From Lichina pygmaea (lineage: Eukaryota > Ascomycota > Lichinomycetes > Lichinales > Lichinaceae), in contig OY730171.1 of assembly GCA_963422465.1 (NCBI GenBank), forward strand, positions 2,046,001 to 2,110,000: 64,000 nucleotides of DNA, written 5' to 3'. The notes below the pieces were generated by a model, which saw nothing but the letters and a program-made list of their open reading frames with translations, ran no database searches and was not told where the DNA came from. Positions within the stretch are counted from its first letter, which is position 1, and each line of letters opens with the position of its first letter. Position numbers and translations under genes: made by a program. Of the stretch, positions 34,630 to 44,749 are shown one piece after another.

Positions 34630-37051
34630 ATGCTCTCCTTGTCCTTGGCCGTCCTTGTCGCCGTCGCGTCGGCCGTCCCCAGCGGCCCTTCCTCCGGCCC
34701 GTCGTGGGCGCGAGGGCTCGTCAGGCGCCAGATGGGCGACTACGCCGTCACGGGCGTCCCGGTGGCCCCCTATGGCAACTTCTCCCTGCCGGCCCGGCTC
34801 GAGATTCGCGAGCTCCAGAGGGACGAGTACCAGTGGAACCTCTATCTCCTCGGGCTCAACCGCTTGCAGTCCACCGACCAGGATGAGATGCTCTCGTGGT
34901 ATCAGATCGCAGGTGCGTCTCGCTCGTCCCCATCGGCCGCCTTTTCCTCGGAGGACTGTCGAGCCGACCCGTCCGGCGCGCTCCAGGTATCCATGGTCGT
35001 CCTTTTGTCGACTGGAACGGCGTCCCGGCCATCCCAGGTCAAGAGAACCGCGGTTATTGCACCCATGGGTCGGCGCTCTTCCCGACCTGGCATCGCCCAT
35101 ATCTCGCTCTCTACGAGGTACCGCGCTCTTTTTTGCCCCCCCTCTCCCCTCCTCTGCGTCTTGGTCCCCGCCCCTGCTGATGGTCCTCGCCGCCCGGCCG
35201 ATGTAGCAAGTGCTTTACAATCTGATCCAGCAGATTGCCAACGGCTTCAACGGGACCGATCGTGATCGACACGTGCAGGCGGCGGCCACGTTCCGTGTTC
35301 CGTACTGGGACTGGGCTGCCGAACCCGACGGCGACGGTCCCGTCCTTCCGGCCAGCGTCAGCTCCTCCGAGGACGTCCAGGTCGTGGCGCCGAACGGCAC
35401 GCGGTCCATCCCGAACCCGCTCTTTCGGTACACCTTCCGGCCACTGGACACGGACGAATTGCCCGACGCGCCCATCTCCGGCTGGGCGTCGACGCTGCGC
35501 TACCCGTCCGACGAAAGTCCCTCGGCCGTCAGCCGCAACGGCCTCGTCGAGCAGCAGCTCCGCAACAACAGGCAGTCGTATCGCGACCGGCTCTACAACC
35601 TCTTCACCGCCTATGACAACTACACGAGAGTCAGCAACAACGCCTGGTTCCTGAGCGACGGCGGCGACTTCGACTCGATGGAGTCGGTCCACGACCAGAT
35701 CCACGGCCTCGTCGGCAACGACGGACACATGAGCTACGTAAGCGCTCCGGACGACTGGCGTGACGCCGAGAGCGAAAGATTCTCACCCTCGTCCGAATCA
35801 GGTCGAATACTCCGCCATGGACCCCATCTTCTTCCTTCACCATGCGTGAGTTCTGTCCCCGTCGTCGCTGCGACCCGTCTCGACCGAGAGCCGATGGTGC
35901 TTCTGGTTCTGACGGCCGTTAGCATGATGGACCGCGTCACTGCCATGTGGCAGGTCCTGCACCCAGATGCCTGGGTCGAGCCCGTGCTGAATCAGGTCGG
36001 TACCCGAACGATTGCCACCGGCACCACCGAGGACGCCAACACTCGTGAGTTGCGCCCTCGCCCGCACCCGTTTTCCGCGCTCGGTCTCGGGAGAAGCTGG
36101 CTTCTGACCGGTCGACTTTAGCCTTGACGCCGTTTCGCGCCGGTGCCGATGGCACGTTCTGGACCTCGGCCACCGTCAGATCGGTGAGGACGTTTGGCTA
36201 CACCTACCCGGAACTGGACGGTCGATCGCTCTCGCCAGAGCGGCTGCGGAGGCAGGTCCGAGCGGCGGTCAACCGGCTGTACGGGGGCAACGCACCCGGA
36301 GCTGCCACTCGACGACGGCGCAGACGCAGCCTCGACCGTCGAGCCGTCAGCGCCGGAGCACCTGAGATCGTCGCGGAGGCCAGGGCGGAAAACGCGACGG
36401 GCGTGGCCGATCGATACGCGCCGGCACCTGTCGAGCCGCAGCCGGAGGAGCAGGACAAGTACTTTGAGTACATTGCCAACATCCGGGTCAAGAAGAATGC
36501 GCTCGACAGCTCGTACTTCGTGCACGTCTTCCTGGGCGACTTCGACCCTGACCCGTTCTCGTGGACGTTCGAGCCGAGCCTCGTAGGGTCGCACTGCGTT
36601 TTCGCACGCAAGGGCAAGCGCTGCAACTGCCCCGACGACGACGGCGCGCTCGATGTCGAAGTGGCCGGGGCCATCCCGCTGACGACGACGCTGTTGGCCG
36701 GGATCGAGCAGGGCTGTCTCGGCAGTCTTGATCCGACCGAGGTCGACGCGTACCTGATCGAAAATCTTCACTGGCGGGTGTCCACGGTGAGTTTCGAACA
36801 GGCCAAGGTCAAAACGTACTCGGATACGGGACGGTGCCGTACTTGCTGCACGTGATACATGACTAATCCGAGATTTTCTGTTCTCTATCTAGCTCGACGA
36901 CAAGGTGATCCCCAACGACCAAGTGCCCGGGCTCAGCGTCTCGGTCGTCAGTTCGGAGGTCAAGAGGGCCGAGTCGGACCAGACCTTTCCCGAATGGGGC
37001 GCCTTTACCATCAGAGAGGACGCTACGCAGCGCAGGCGGACAGGCTATTAA
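34630..37051 (+). CDS. Secreted tyrosinase (type-3 copper monooxygenase)
   Basis: Seven exons: 34630-34912, 34987-35117, 35207-35737, 35802-35845, 35923-36044, 36122-36786 and 36893-37051, giving 644 residues. The start at [15 protein letters not shown] gives a signal peptide; an upstream in-frame ATG at 34588 would bury it. CuA ligands are His97 (AGIHGRP), His121 in CTH (Cys119 placed for the Cys-His thioether bridge) and His130 (WHRPY). CuB ligands are His300 and His304 (VHDQIH) and His328 (FFLHH). The usual Asn of the HHxNxDR motif is Met here (HHAMMDR). The C-terminal tyrosinase domain ([19 protein letters not shown], then FVHVFLG) normally covers the active site until cleaved; RRRRRR at about residue 435 is a possible protease site. 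The enzyme hydroxylates phenols and oxidises diphenols to quinones in melanin or defence chemistry. No other pigment genes are adjacent. Confidence 0.93.
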
Positions 37052-38941
37052 GCCGGGCAACCGGCGCGGATGGCCTGCGGGGGAGGGGGGGGGGGGGGGG
37101 GGGGGGTTTTTTTTCTCTTCTTGCCTTCTTTCCGATCGTTCTTGCTGCCGTGTGGGGTTGCTTCGTGCTGCGGCGTTCAGCGAGGGTTCGACGAGACTTG
37201 AAAGAGAGAGAGAGCACAGTGCCAAGGGCACAAGCTAATCATTAAAAGTAGACGGAGCTACCTACCTAGTTACTTCGTCTTTGTAATGAGATTGTGTAAT
37301 GAACGGTCAAGACATGTTGTTCTTCCCCTTCTCCCTCTTCTCCGTCTTCTGCTCCACAGAGTCTTTTGTCTGGGCTGTGCGTCCCTTTCTCCGCTCGTAC
37401 TTCTTTCTCGGCTCTTGAGCATCTCTTGTTCATCTCTTTCTTCTTCTTCTCTACAGAGTCTTTTGTCTGGGTTGTGTGTCACTTTCTCCGCTTGTACTTC
37501 TTCTCCTGCAATTGAGCGTCTCTTGATCGTCTCTTGAGCGTTTCTTGATCGTCTCTTGATCATCTCTTCTTTCTCTTCTTCTTTCTCCTCTTCTTCTTAG
37601 GTCGGACTTGGTCATTCGGTCATTCTCTCTTTTTGCATTCCTCCTCCATCATCATCATCGTCATCGTCATCATCCTCATCATCATCATCATCATGTTTCG
37701 GTCTAGAGCTACGTACCACTGGCTACATGCCTCTTACTTTGTTGTCCTCATCTCCGTTCTCCTTGTCCTTCTCCTTTTCCTTCTTTGTTGGCACCCAGTG
37801 CTCTTGGTATGCTCGATCCGCTCTGTCTTTGGAGTGGTGTTGCGGGTGTCGTCATCGTTATTGCCGTCATCATTGTCGTCATCATTTTCGTCATCATCAT
37901 GATGACTGTCAAGTCTCTACTTGGTAGAATTGAGCATGAGGACTACTTTGATAGTCCTGACAACAAGGATGATGATGATGATGATGATGCTGATGATGAT
38001 GATGATAATACCCTGGATGACGATGGTGCTGAGGACGGTGCTCAGAACAAGAAGAATAAGGAAAAACACCCGACGAACAGCCCTTGACGGCTTCTGGTAG
38101 AAATCAAACATACTGTTGGTGACAGCCGGATATCTGATACAGTAGCCAGGTATGTACGGACTAGATATCTGCTCGATAGCTTGTCTGTCTGTCCGTCTGT
38201 TTGCCTGCTAATCTGCCCCATCTGGCTATCTGTCCATCTGCCCATCTGTCTGCCCATCTATCCGCCCATCCATCTGTCCATCTATCCGTCCATCTATCTT
38301 CATATCCATCCGCCCATCTGTCCGTCCATCTACCCATCTGTTTGTCTGTATATCCACCCCTGCATCTGCCCGCCAACAAAGAGACGACTCCACCGTCCTG
38401 TAAACACTCATTTTCCTGATCAGCTGGCGAACATGTTCCTTCTCTAATCATCTCCCACCCCCCCCAGAATAAGTTCCTTCTCCCTCCCTCTCTCTACAAC
38501 CCTCCCTCCTTTATTTTCTCGTCTGCCAGAGTCAATGTCATAGTGTTCGACCACTAACACTGTACCGCACTGTAGCGAGCAGCGGGAAGAAGATCAGAAC
38601 GTAGCTAATCAACTATATGTAGTCACGAAGCCTTTGTTTGCCTCGGAGCCGTCCCAGCTCTAGAAGGCACTAGGCGCTCCTGGAAGGCACTAGGCGGCGC
38701 CACGCCGGATCAGCGGCCGCCATGCAGGATCAACATCGAACACATGGGACAAGTGATTGTGAGAAGGAGAAGAGAAGAGAAGAGAAGAGAAGAAAAGAAA
38801 AGAAAGGAAAAGAAAAGAAAGGAGAGGAGAGAATGGAAAGAGATCGTACCCTAGAAGAGGACGTCGTGAGTAACACCCTCTCTTTTCCTGTTGTGGCTGC
38901 TTTGCTGGCTACTGTGCTGACTGCTGTGCTGACCTCTGAGT
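37052..38941. other. Repeat-rich intergenic stretch
   Basis: Contains a poly-G run of about 22 (37085-37106), an imperfect two-copy tandem of about 97 bp (near 37356-37550), (ATC)n tracts at 37646-37694 and 37840-37905, a (GAT)n tract at 37967-38012, an ATCTGTCC-type minisatellite at about 38175-38350 and a GAGAA purine tract at 38761-38835. No accepted gene; one repeat-built open frame (37785-38087) is discussed under findings. Confidence 0.6.
38175..38350 (+). repeat. Degenerate minisatellite, ATCTGTCC/CATCTATCCGCC units
   Basis: About twenty imperfect repeats of an 8-12 bp pyrimidine-rich unit. Open frames across it on both strands are by-products of the repeat. Confidence 0.85.
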
Positions 38942-38954
38942 TGGCTACTGAGGT
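38942..38954 (+). repeat. 13-bp direct repeat, left (target duplication)
   Basis: TGGCTACTGAGGT, repeated exactly at 39278-39290. Confidence 0.78.
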
Positions 38955-39277
38955 TTCCTATTTATTTATTTTATTCTTACTCTGATTTTGCCGGTGAGCC
39001 ATGCGGAACTTCTACTTAGATGCATGCTTGTTTTCTCAGAAAACCTTTTTAAAGGAATGAAAACCGAGACTTGGGGGGTTAGACTAGGGAAGTGCAGTAT
39101 CTTGAGGAATATGCAGTGTCTGAAGAAAATAAGAATCACAAGGATGTTGTGTTTGTTGACAGGAGTTGGTGTGCCAGGTTGAACCGGTCCAGTCTTTTTA
39201 AAGACATAAACCAGAGAAGAAATTGTTTAAGAACTTTGGGCTTTGAAGAAGAGTAGAAAAATTGTAAGAAAGAAAAG
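38955..39277 (-). mobile_element. Non-LTR retroelement tail, copy 2
   Basis: 323 bp flanked by exact 13-bp repeats TGGCTACTGAGGT (38942-38954 and 39278-39290). On the minus strand it ends in AATAAAATAAATAAATAGG before the duplication. Its 3' part matches copy 1 at 28119-28334, and its last ~45 bp (AAGTTCCGCATGGCT... AATCAGAGTAAGAAT) also match the 3' end of the SINE at 11205-11641. It is therefore either a 5'-truncated LINE 3' end or a second SINE type. No protein motif seen. Confidence 0.75.
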
Positions 39278-39290
39278 TGGCTACTGAGGT
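39278..39290 (+). repeat. 13-bp direct repeat, right (target duplication)
   Basis: Exact copy of 38942-38954. Confidence 0.78.
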
Positions 39291-39879
39291 AGTGGGTAGG
39301 TCACATGGTCTTGTCTCGAGATACCCCCGATGTGCCCTTGTATTTGTCCGATCGAATCGCGAGCATCGACATGTTCTCGACCCGAGTCCCGCTCACACAC
39401 CTTCACCTTTCAGTTTCTTTCCTCCGGCATCTTCTTCAGCGTAAAATTCAACCCCGTGGACCTTTTTCCACATTGCCCCCAATCCGCTGCTCCGCACCTC
39501 CCTTCCTCCCACCCCTAATCCTCCTGCCCGAGCTATCCCACTCCACGGACCTATATCTCTTCGAGCTTCGAGCGTAGTAGATCGATACGCGATGGAAGAG
39601 GTCTCCCAGCGATGCCCTCCCAGTCATGTGTCCGAGCGAAGATTACCAAGGTACTGAAGGTCTAGTATGCACGCAACATGAAGACGGTTGTAAGACCTGG
39701 AAGAAGGAAGAGGAAGAGGAGAAGCAGAGGAGAGCTAGGAGGAGGAAGAAAAAGGGGAATTAGCATCAGTAAGATGGTTTGATAAGACAGGCGACGGCAG
39801 GCAAGTTGGAGAGAACCTCGTCGAAAGGGGTTTTTCCTATTGGACAAAGGAGAGCACCGGCCAGCAAGGAGACATCGGT
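39291..39879. other. Intergenic, nothing recognised
   Basis: Pyrimidine-rich 39400-39560 and a purine tract at 39700-39760. The last part is the 3' flank of PRE2. No gene seen. Confidence 0.5.
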
Positions 39880-41050
39880 CTAATCTAGCTCAGAAGTGAC
39901 GTTGGAAAACTCGTGCTTCTCGAGCTTGGTGTTCCAGAAGATTGGGTTTGTATCCTAAGCGGAGTTCACGTTAGCCATTTGCGTGCATAGCTTTGTCCTA
40001 GCACAAGGGAGGAGACGCACGGAAAATCCATGCTTGACCCATCCGTCCTCCTTCACGTGATACAGGTTGATGAAGCCGCCAGAGTACGCGTCTCGATGGG
40101 TGGCCGCCAGGATGCTCCGGCTGCCGAGCGCCAAGGCCTCTTCCTCCGTCAGGTCGTACCGGTACTCGGCGTCCAGCACGCCGTACGCGAACGTCTGGCC
40201 CGACCCGACGCAGAACAGGTTGCCCGACAGTCGCGTCCCGTCCGAGTCGATGTAGTACAGCGCTGGGCCCTCCTGCGGCGTGACGCCAGCGCACATGGTG
40301 CCCTGGGTTGCGGACGGCCTGTCAGTTTGGGCTTTCGAGTGGTCGTAAGGTCCGTCCGGACATACCATGCTCAGCCCCCGTCCCTTGTACGAGTATACCA
40401 AGTTGGCCAGAATCTTGGACGCAGCAGCAACCGATATCCGCCGTTTGTGTCGCAGCTCGTGCAGACGACATTGCATGCCGAGGTAGGCGAGCCAGAATTG
40501 ACAGTCCTGAACCACGACGACAGAGCAGATCAGCACAAGACCACCACCGAACTGCAGCCGTTCGAGGAGCCCAAACTGACAGCAGCACCACCGGCCATCG
40601 TCCCCAGCAGGCAGTTGTTGATCTCGATCACTTTCTTGACCGTTTGACTCGCGATCCAGTTGCCTGCCGTCGCCCTCGAGTCCGTAGCAACGATGATGCC
40701 GCCCTGGAAACGAAAGGCCAACGTCGTCGTCCCGTGCGCCAGCTTGATCGGGCAGTCTGGGTTCGAATGGTCGTCTGTCGCGGCGCGTAGCCATGCCGAG
40801 GGCTAGGTCGGAGCATTAGCCGTCGGTTCGACCTTGCACACGATGATCGACTGCATTGCCCCTGAAAACAGAAGAGAGGGCTGGGATGGGTATGCTCAGC
40901 CGACGACAGACGACGTACCCGGCCCACGGGAGGTAATGCGAACTGCAGCGACAACGGAGGCGTAGGCCGACAGAGCTCCCACTCGTCCTGTGCCGAATAG
41001 CCTTCGTCCTCGTGCGCCGGTTGGCTGTAATGCGCGACTAGGGCGTCCAT
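39880..41050 (-). CDS. PRE2: 20S proteasome subunit beta5 (chymotrypsin-like)
   Basis: Five exons, 41050-40919, 40802-40581, 40506-40366, 40302-40021 and 39954-39880, giving 283 residues. The N-terminal 68 residues ([20 protein letters not shown]...) are the propeptide removed during assembly. Thr69 (KLAHG | TTTLAF) becomes the catalytic nucleophile; Asp17 (VATDSRA) and Lys33 (QTVKK) of the mature numbering are in place. Conserved [13 protein letters not shown] and [16 protein letters not shown] follow. The last short exon ([16 protein letters not shown]) restores the expected C-terminus. The enzyme cleaves after hydrophobic residues inside the core particle in nucleus and cytosol. Intron 1 (116 bp) has an alternative upstream acceptor near 40862 that would give the wrong frame. 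Firm identification. Confidence 0.95.
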
Positions 41051-41497
41051 CTCTGTAGGGCTCAAGAGGCGATGGCCGACGAGGCGGAGGGCGATGATGT
41101 GGCTTTCTGGTTGCTGTACGGAGTAGGCGAGGCGTTTTCAACCTCTGGCAGCTTTTAGCCGCGTCAGACCCGTGCCTGGAAGGAGCGAAAGCACGTGACA
41201 TGGGTTGCTTAGTCATACGTCGATCCTCATCGTACTCTGAGAGTGCCCTGAGGACGCATTCAAGATCCAATGTTACAAATCAGCACCAAGCATGGAATGA
41301 TCATTTCTCATCAAGTACGTGAAAGCCCCGCGCCACTAAATTGCAGTTCGCAGCCTAGAATACACACTCCAAAGGGATATCAAGCTGGCATGATCCGACA
41401 AGTATCAAAGACATACGGCAAGTGGGTAATGAAAGGAACACCACATTGATCATCAAGCACCAACTCAGGGACCTCAAGCTCTGACATCTAACCACCC
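41051..41497. other. Intergenic 447 bp: PRE2 promoter and 3' flank of the eisosome gene
   Basis: Tandem minus-strand genes lie on either side. No obvious proteasome element (GGTGGCAAA) was noticed on either strand. Confidence 0.5.
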
Positions 41498-42509
41498 TCA
41501 AGCGGTCGTGGCCGTTTCTCGGTCTCCAGAAGTAGTGTGAATCGAGCCGGCGATGCTAGAGTCTTGCGTTGACGAAGCCTGCTGAGCCTCTGGCTGAGTC
41601 TGAGGTTGCGCCGTAGAGGCTGTTTCGCTGCGGTGCGACGCCGAAGGCATAAGATTGGTATCCAGCGCGTTTCCCGAGGTGGAGACGGGCTCGAAGTCTG
41701 GTCGCCAGTCGCGAAGGTCGTCCTCGGCATCGTTGAGGATCTGACGGGCTTGGTTCCCGTGTTCGAATGCAGAACGTACATCGCCAGGTACGACGGGTTT
41801 GTCGTCTAGGAGATTCAGAAGGCGTCGGCCATGTCGAGCAAGGATAATCTGCTTCTCGGCCCGCTCGATCGTGGCTGCAAATTGACGATCGTATGCTTCC
41901 TTGAACTTCTGACGTGTCTATCGGGTGCGTGTTAGCGCCCCAGAGCTTGACTGTCGCCGGTGGTCACAGCATCGACGTACAACATTGGTCAACTGGGCTT
42001 CGGCAACAAGATTCTCGGCCTCGGCTCGGACGAGCTCCTGCTCAAGCAGCGCAATCTTCGGACTCTGAGGATCCTTGTACTTCAACTTGGCGATCTCGTC
42101 CGTCACCTTCGACTTGTTGTCTCTGCTCGGCTGCACGGAGCTCTCGGTGTTGCGGATTTGCTTGAGAACGGCTCGATAATCCTCGAGATTCTCGGCGAAA
42201 GTAGTCTCCTGCTCGCCCAACTCTGCCAAGAGGACGCCGACCTTGTCTGAGACCTCCGACACCGCATCATCGCCGGTGGCCTCGCCCCAATCGGACAGTT
42301 GCGAGGCGATGCCCATTCGTTCACGACCAGCCGCGTCGTGTGCTCCGATAGCGTGGTTCTCCATCTTTATCAGCTTGAAAAGCTTCTTGCTCAGCTCCGG
42401 CTGTTGCATGCCGCGCAGCGTGGCCATTGTGAAACGATGTTTGCCGCCACCGGCACCGGAGCCACCGGCGGCGGCATCTTTCTTGGACCTGACAGACAAG
42501 GATCGGTTC
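41498..42509 (-). CDS. Eisosome BAR-domain protein, Lsp1/Pil1 family (first exon not resolved)
   Basis: Two exons are clear: 42509-41981 and 41917-41498 (about 315 residues). The sequence follows the Lsp1-type family closely: NRSLSVRSKKD, LRGMQQPELSKKLFKLIK, GIASQLSDWGEATGDDAVS, VQPSRDNKSKVTDEIAKLKY, LEQELVRAEAENLVAEAQLT. The exon junction gives NV | TRQKFKEAYD. It builds the banana-shaped BAR scaffold that shapes plasma-membrane furrows (eisosomes) and binds PI(4,5)P2. The Ser/Thr/Gln-rich C-terminus is usual. In relatives the start is a very short exon coding two or three residues before NRSLSV. I could not find it with confidence here; the alternative is the in-frame ATG at 42598 (MAPLSPAYTF) without an intron. 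Confidence 0.9.
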
Positions 42510-42598
42510 CTAGACCGGACAGCGAGTATTGTCAGCAGTCTGAGCTTGGTTGTTGAAGGTCCATAATCGAAAGTATACGCTGGAGACAGGGGAGCCAT

Positions 42599-44028
42599 GG
42601 CTGGTGGTCGACAGCAAGGAACAGGTATTGACGATGTTGCTACTGAGGACAGGACCATGATCTCGAGAGCATCTAGAAACATTTCGAGCACTGACGATCC
42701 TGCCGACAAGGAAGCATTGTTGAATCATGCTTACATGCTGTCTTTCTGTGAATTTGATTTCCTTCAGGAGGCAATATCGCTGTGTCCCAAGTTAGGGGCG
42801 TCGCAGTCCAAACCCAGATCTTGCAAAGGGTTACCTTACCGTACCGTGCGTACCAGGGTTCAGTATCGAATCTTGCCACACTGAAGACAGATTTTTCGAT
42901 GTTTCTTCGCGTTTGACCGTGGTAGCCTGGACGGTTGCCAGCGAGGAAGGCTGTCGACGAGCTGATGATCTGCTGCGATGTTTCTGGCGTCATGCATCGT
43001 GATAGCTTGAGCGGGGATCAATACCGGATTAGTCAGCCAATTATTGACACGTGACTGTCGAGCGAGTACCGTATGGAAGTACAGAAGTACGTATGATAAT
43101 GACGGTATGAACCGATGCACCTCAGTGTCAAACCGATTCGCTGAACAGCCGCTGTGTATTTACTACACTGCATCTGTGCATAGTGAATTACAGATGATGT
43201 CGTCTGCTTCTACGTCATCAATCTCTGCTGCCACAATCTCCGCCACATGGATCCCGTCAGCCACTGAGACCCATCCTCTGGGTTTCCCATAGGATACTAG
43301 CAGTGACTAGGAGATGCTGGAGACCATTCACATTCAGCCGTTGTGGCTCAAAGTCCATCTGGAGTATCAGAGTCAAGCGCCTTTTCTGGTCCAGGCTGGA
43401 CTATCTCAACATGCTTGAAATCGGGTCCTGTGGCTACCATGGGTGCCAGCGCATCCGTTGCGCGACTGCTCCAACCAGTACTCGATACTGGATACTGTTT
43501 TCTTATATCTGGAGCTAGATCTACGCATGGCAAGGCAGTTCCTTGGACAATGGACCAGTATGGCCCGAGAGGAAGAACGATGTCAGATCCACTGTTATCA
43601 TTATAAAGGGACAGTGAAGCATGCGCTGCGGCGGAGCCGGCGCATTGCCTGCTCAGAGTTCTTTTCAAGGACCTCGATCACACGTCATTCAAGCCAACCT
43701 GCATTTCCTTTCTGGGCTGGCAAATGAAACCTGTCTTGCCACTCGCCTCCTCTCTCTCAGGCGCAGTTTTCCGACCTGCCATTTGCCTGCGCTTGCACTA
43801 CAGGGTCTGCTGGTGACTTTCCCCAGGGGCCCTAGCGCATTCCCTTGCTTCGGTGAATTGAGCTTCCAGACGCCGGTCGTCTATAAAGCCGGCTCTCTAT
43901 GCTGCCATCCATCAACATCCCTCTCATCGCCGTTCCCTTCTCTTCACGTGCCTTCAAAGCCTTTTGTTCAACCTAGACCGGTCAGCTGCATCGGGACTGC
44001 TTGAAGCTGTCCCCATCAAACTGCCGAC
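42599..44028. other. Intergenic stretch, 1.4 kb
   Basis: Promoter side of the eisosome gene, which must also contain its first exon. A minus-strand open stretch 43348-43668 reads protein-like but has no motif or start context. A TATA box lies at 43882. Otherwise nothing recognised. Confidence 0.45.
43882..43887 (+). promoter_or_regulatory. TATA box of the gene at 44029
   Basis: TATAAA in the context GTCTATAAAGCC, 142 bp before the ATG and followed by a CT- and CATC-rich leader typical of fungal transcription start regions. Confidence 0.6.
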
Positions 44029-44682
44029 ATGTGCCAGACCGTCGAGACGACATTCTCATGCGGCCATGTAGTGCCCTACTCCATCCCCTGCGCCGAATGC
44101 ATGGCTGCCAACGACCTACCGTTCTGCCCGACAGTCCCAGACGGACGCGAGACGGTCTTGTACAACACGCAAGCCGGCTCGTGCTTTGAATGCATTGTCG
44201 CCGGCGACCCGGAGCTGCAGCTGCTCGAGACGCCTCGCAGCGTGCCGCAGTTCTTCTGGCGGCAAGCATTACGCTTCACGACCTGCGGGCATACGTCCGT
44301 GCCGGTGACGACGGAGAACGAGGTCGAGTTGAGTCTGATGGACGAAGACGCCTACTGGGAGGGCGCGCTGCACGAGGAGGAGTTTGTGCTGTACGAGGAC
44401 TTTGAGGGACTTTGCTGGGACTGTTTCTTGCGCGTGCACCTCGAGGACCTCGAGCATGCGCAGGACCTGGGACGCGGCGCCGAGTCTGGTGCGATCGCCG
44501 ACAGGAGCGTTTTCGACGACCGGGGCTTTGGCGTCGACGGGGACTCCGCGATGGCGAACGGCCTCGGTCAAGCTTCGCGGCAGGATGGCGATGTCGACGC
44601 CCCGCACGACGGGCCAGATGCGGGCGTCGCCGACGGGGACGACGGCAACGAGACTGGGCGGCGACGACGGGCACGAGGCTGA
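44029..44682 (+). CDS. Small Cys/His-containing protein of unknown function
   Basis: Intronless, 217 residues; ATG in context CCGACATG with a TATA box upstream. The first 140 residues are cysteine-rich and look like a divergent internal pair: TVETTFSCGHVVPYSIPCAEC and ALRFTTCGHTSVPVTT with a later GLCWDC. Each half has a C-G-H and a C-x2-C, so each could hold one metal ion; that is inference. There is no signal peptide or membrane segment. The C-terminal 75 residues are an acidic, Gly/Asp-rich tail ending in GRRRRARG. Small C-G-H proteins of this layout occur in filamentous ascomycetes as uncharacterised proteins, as far as I recall. Function unknown. Confidence 0.75.
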   Translation: MCQTVETTFSCGHVVPYSIPCAECMAANDLPFCPTVPDGRETVLYNTQAGSCFECIVAGDPELQLLETPRSVPQFFWRQALRFTTCGHTSVPVTTENEVELSLMDEDAYWEGALHEEEFVLYEDFEGLCWDCFLRVHLEDLEHAQDLGRGAESGAIADRSVFDDRGFGVDGDSAMANGLGQASRQDGDVDAPHDGPDAGVADGDDGNETGRRRRARG

Positions 44683-44718
44683 AACCCGCCGACAAAGCCG
44701 CCGTGTTGCTCCAGATAG

Positions 44719-44749
<31 letters not shown>

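Noticed and set aside
33501-34886. 461-codon plus-strand open frame
   Set aside because: Overlaps tyrosinase exon 1 in another frame, is Ser/Arg/Pro-rich and shows no domain.
37380-37560. Possible coding repeat in the 97-bp tandem at 37356-37550
   Set aside because: The copies differ in frame and no start or domain is present; it is a noncoding pyrimidine-rich duplication.
43348-43668. Minus-strand open stretch with protein-like composition
   Set aside because: No homology recognised, no clear start or splice sites. Left as unproved.
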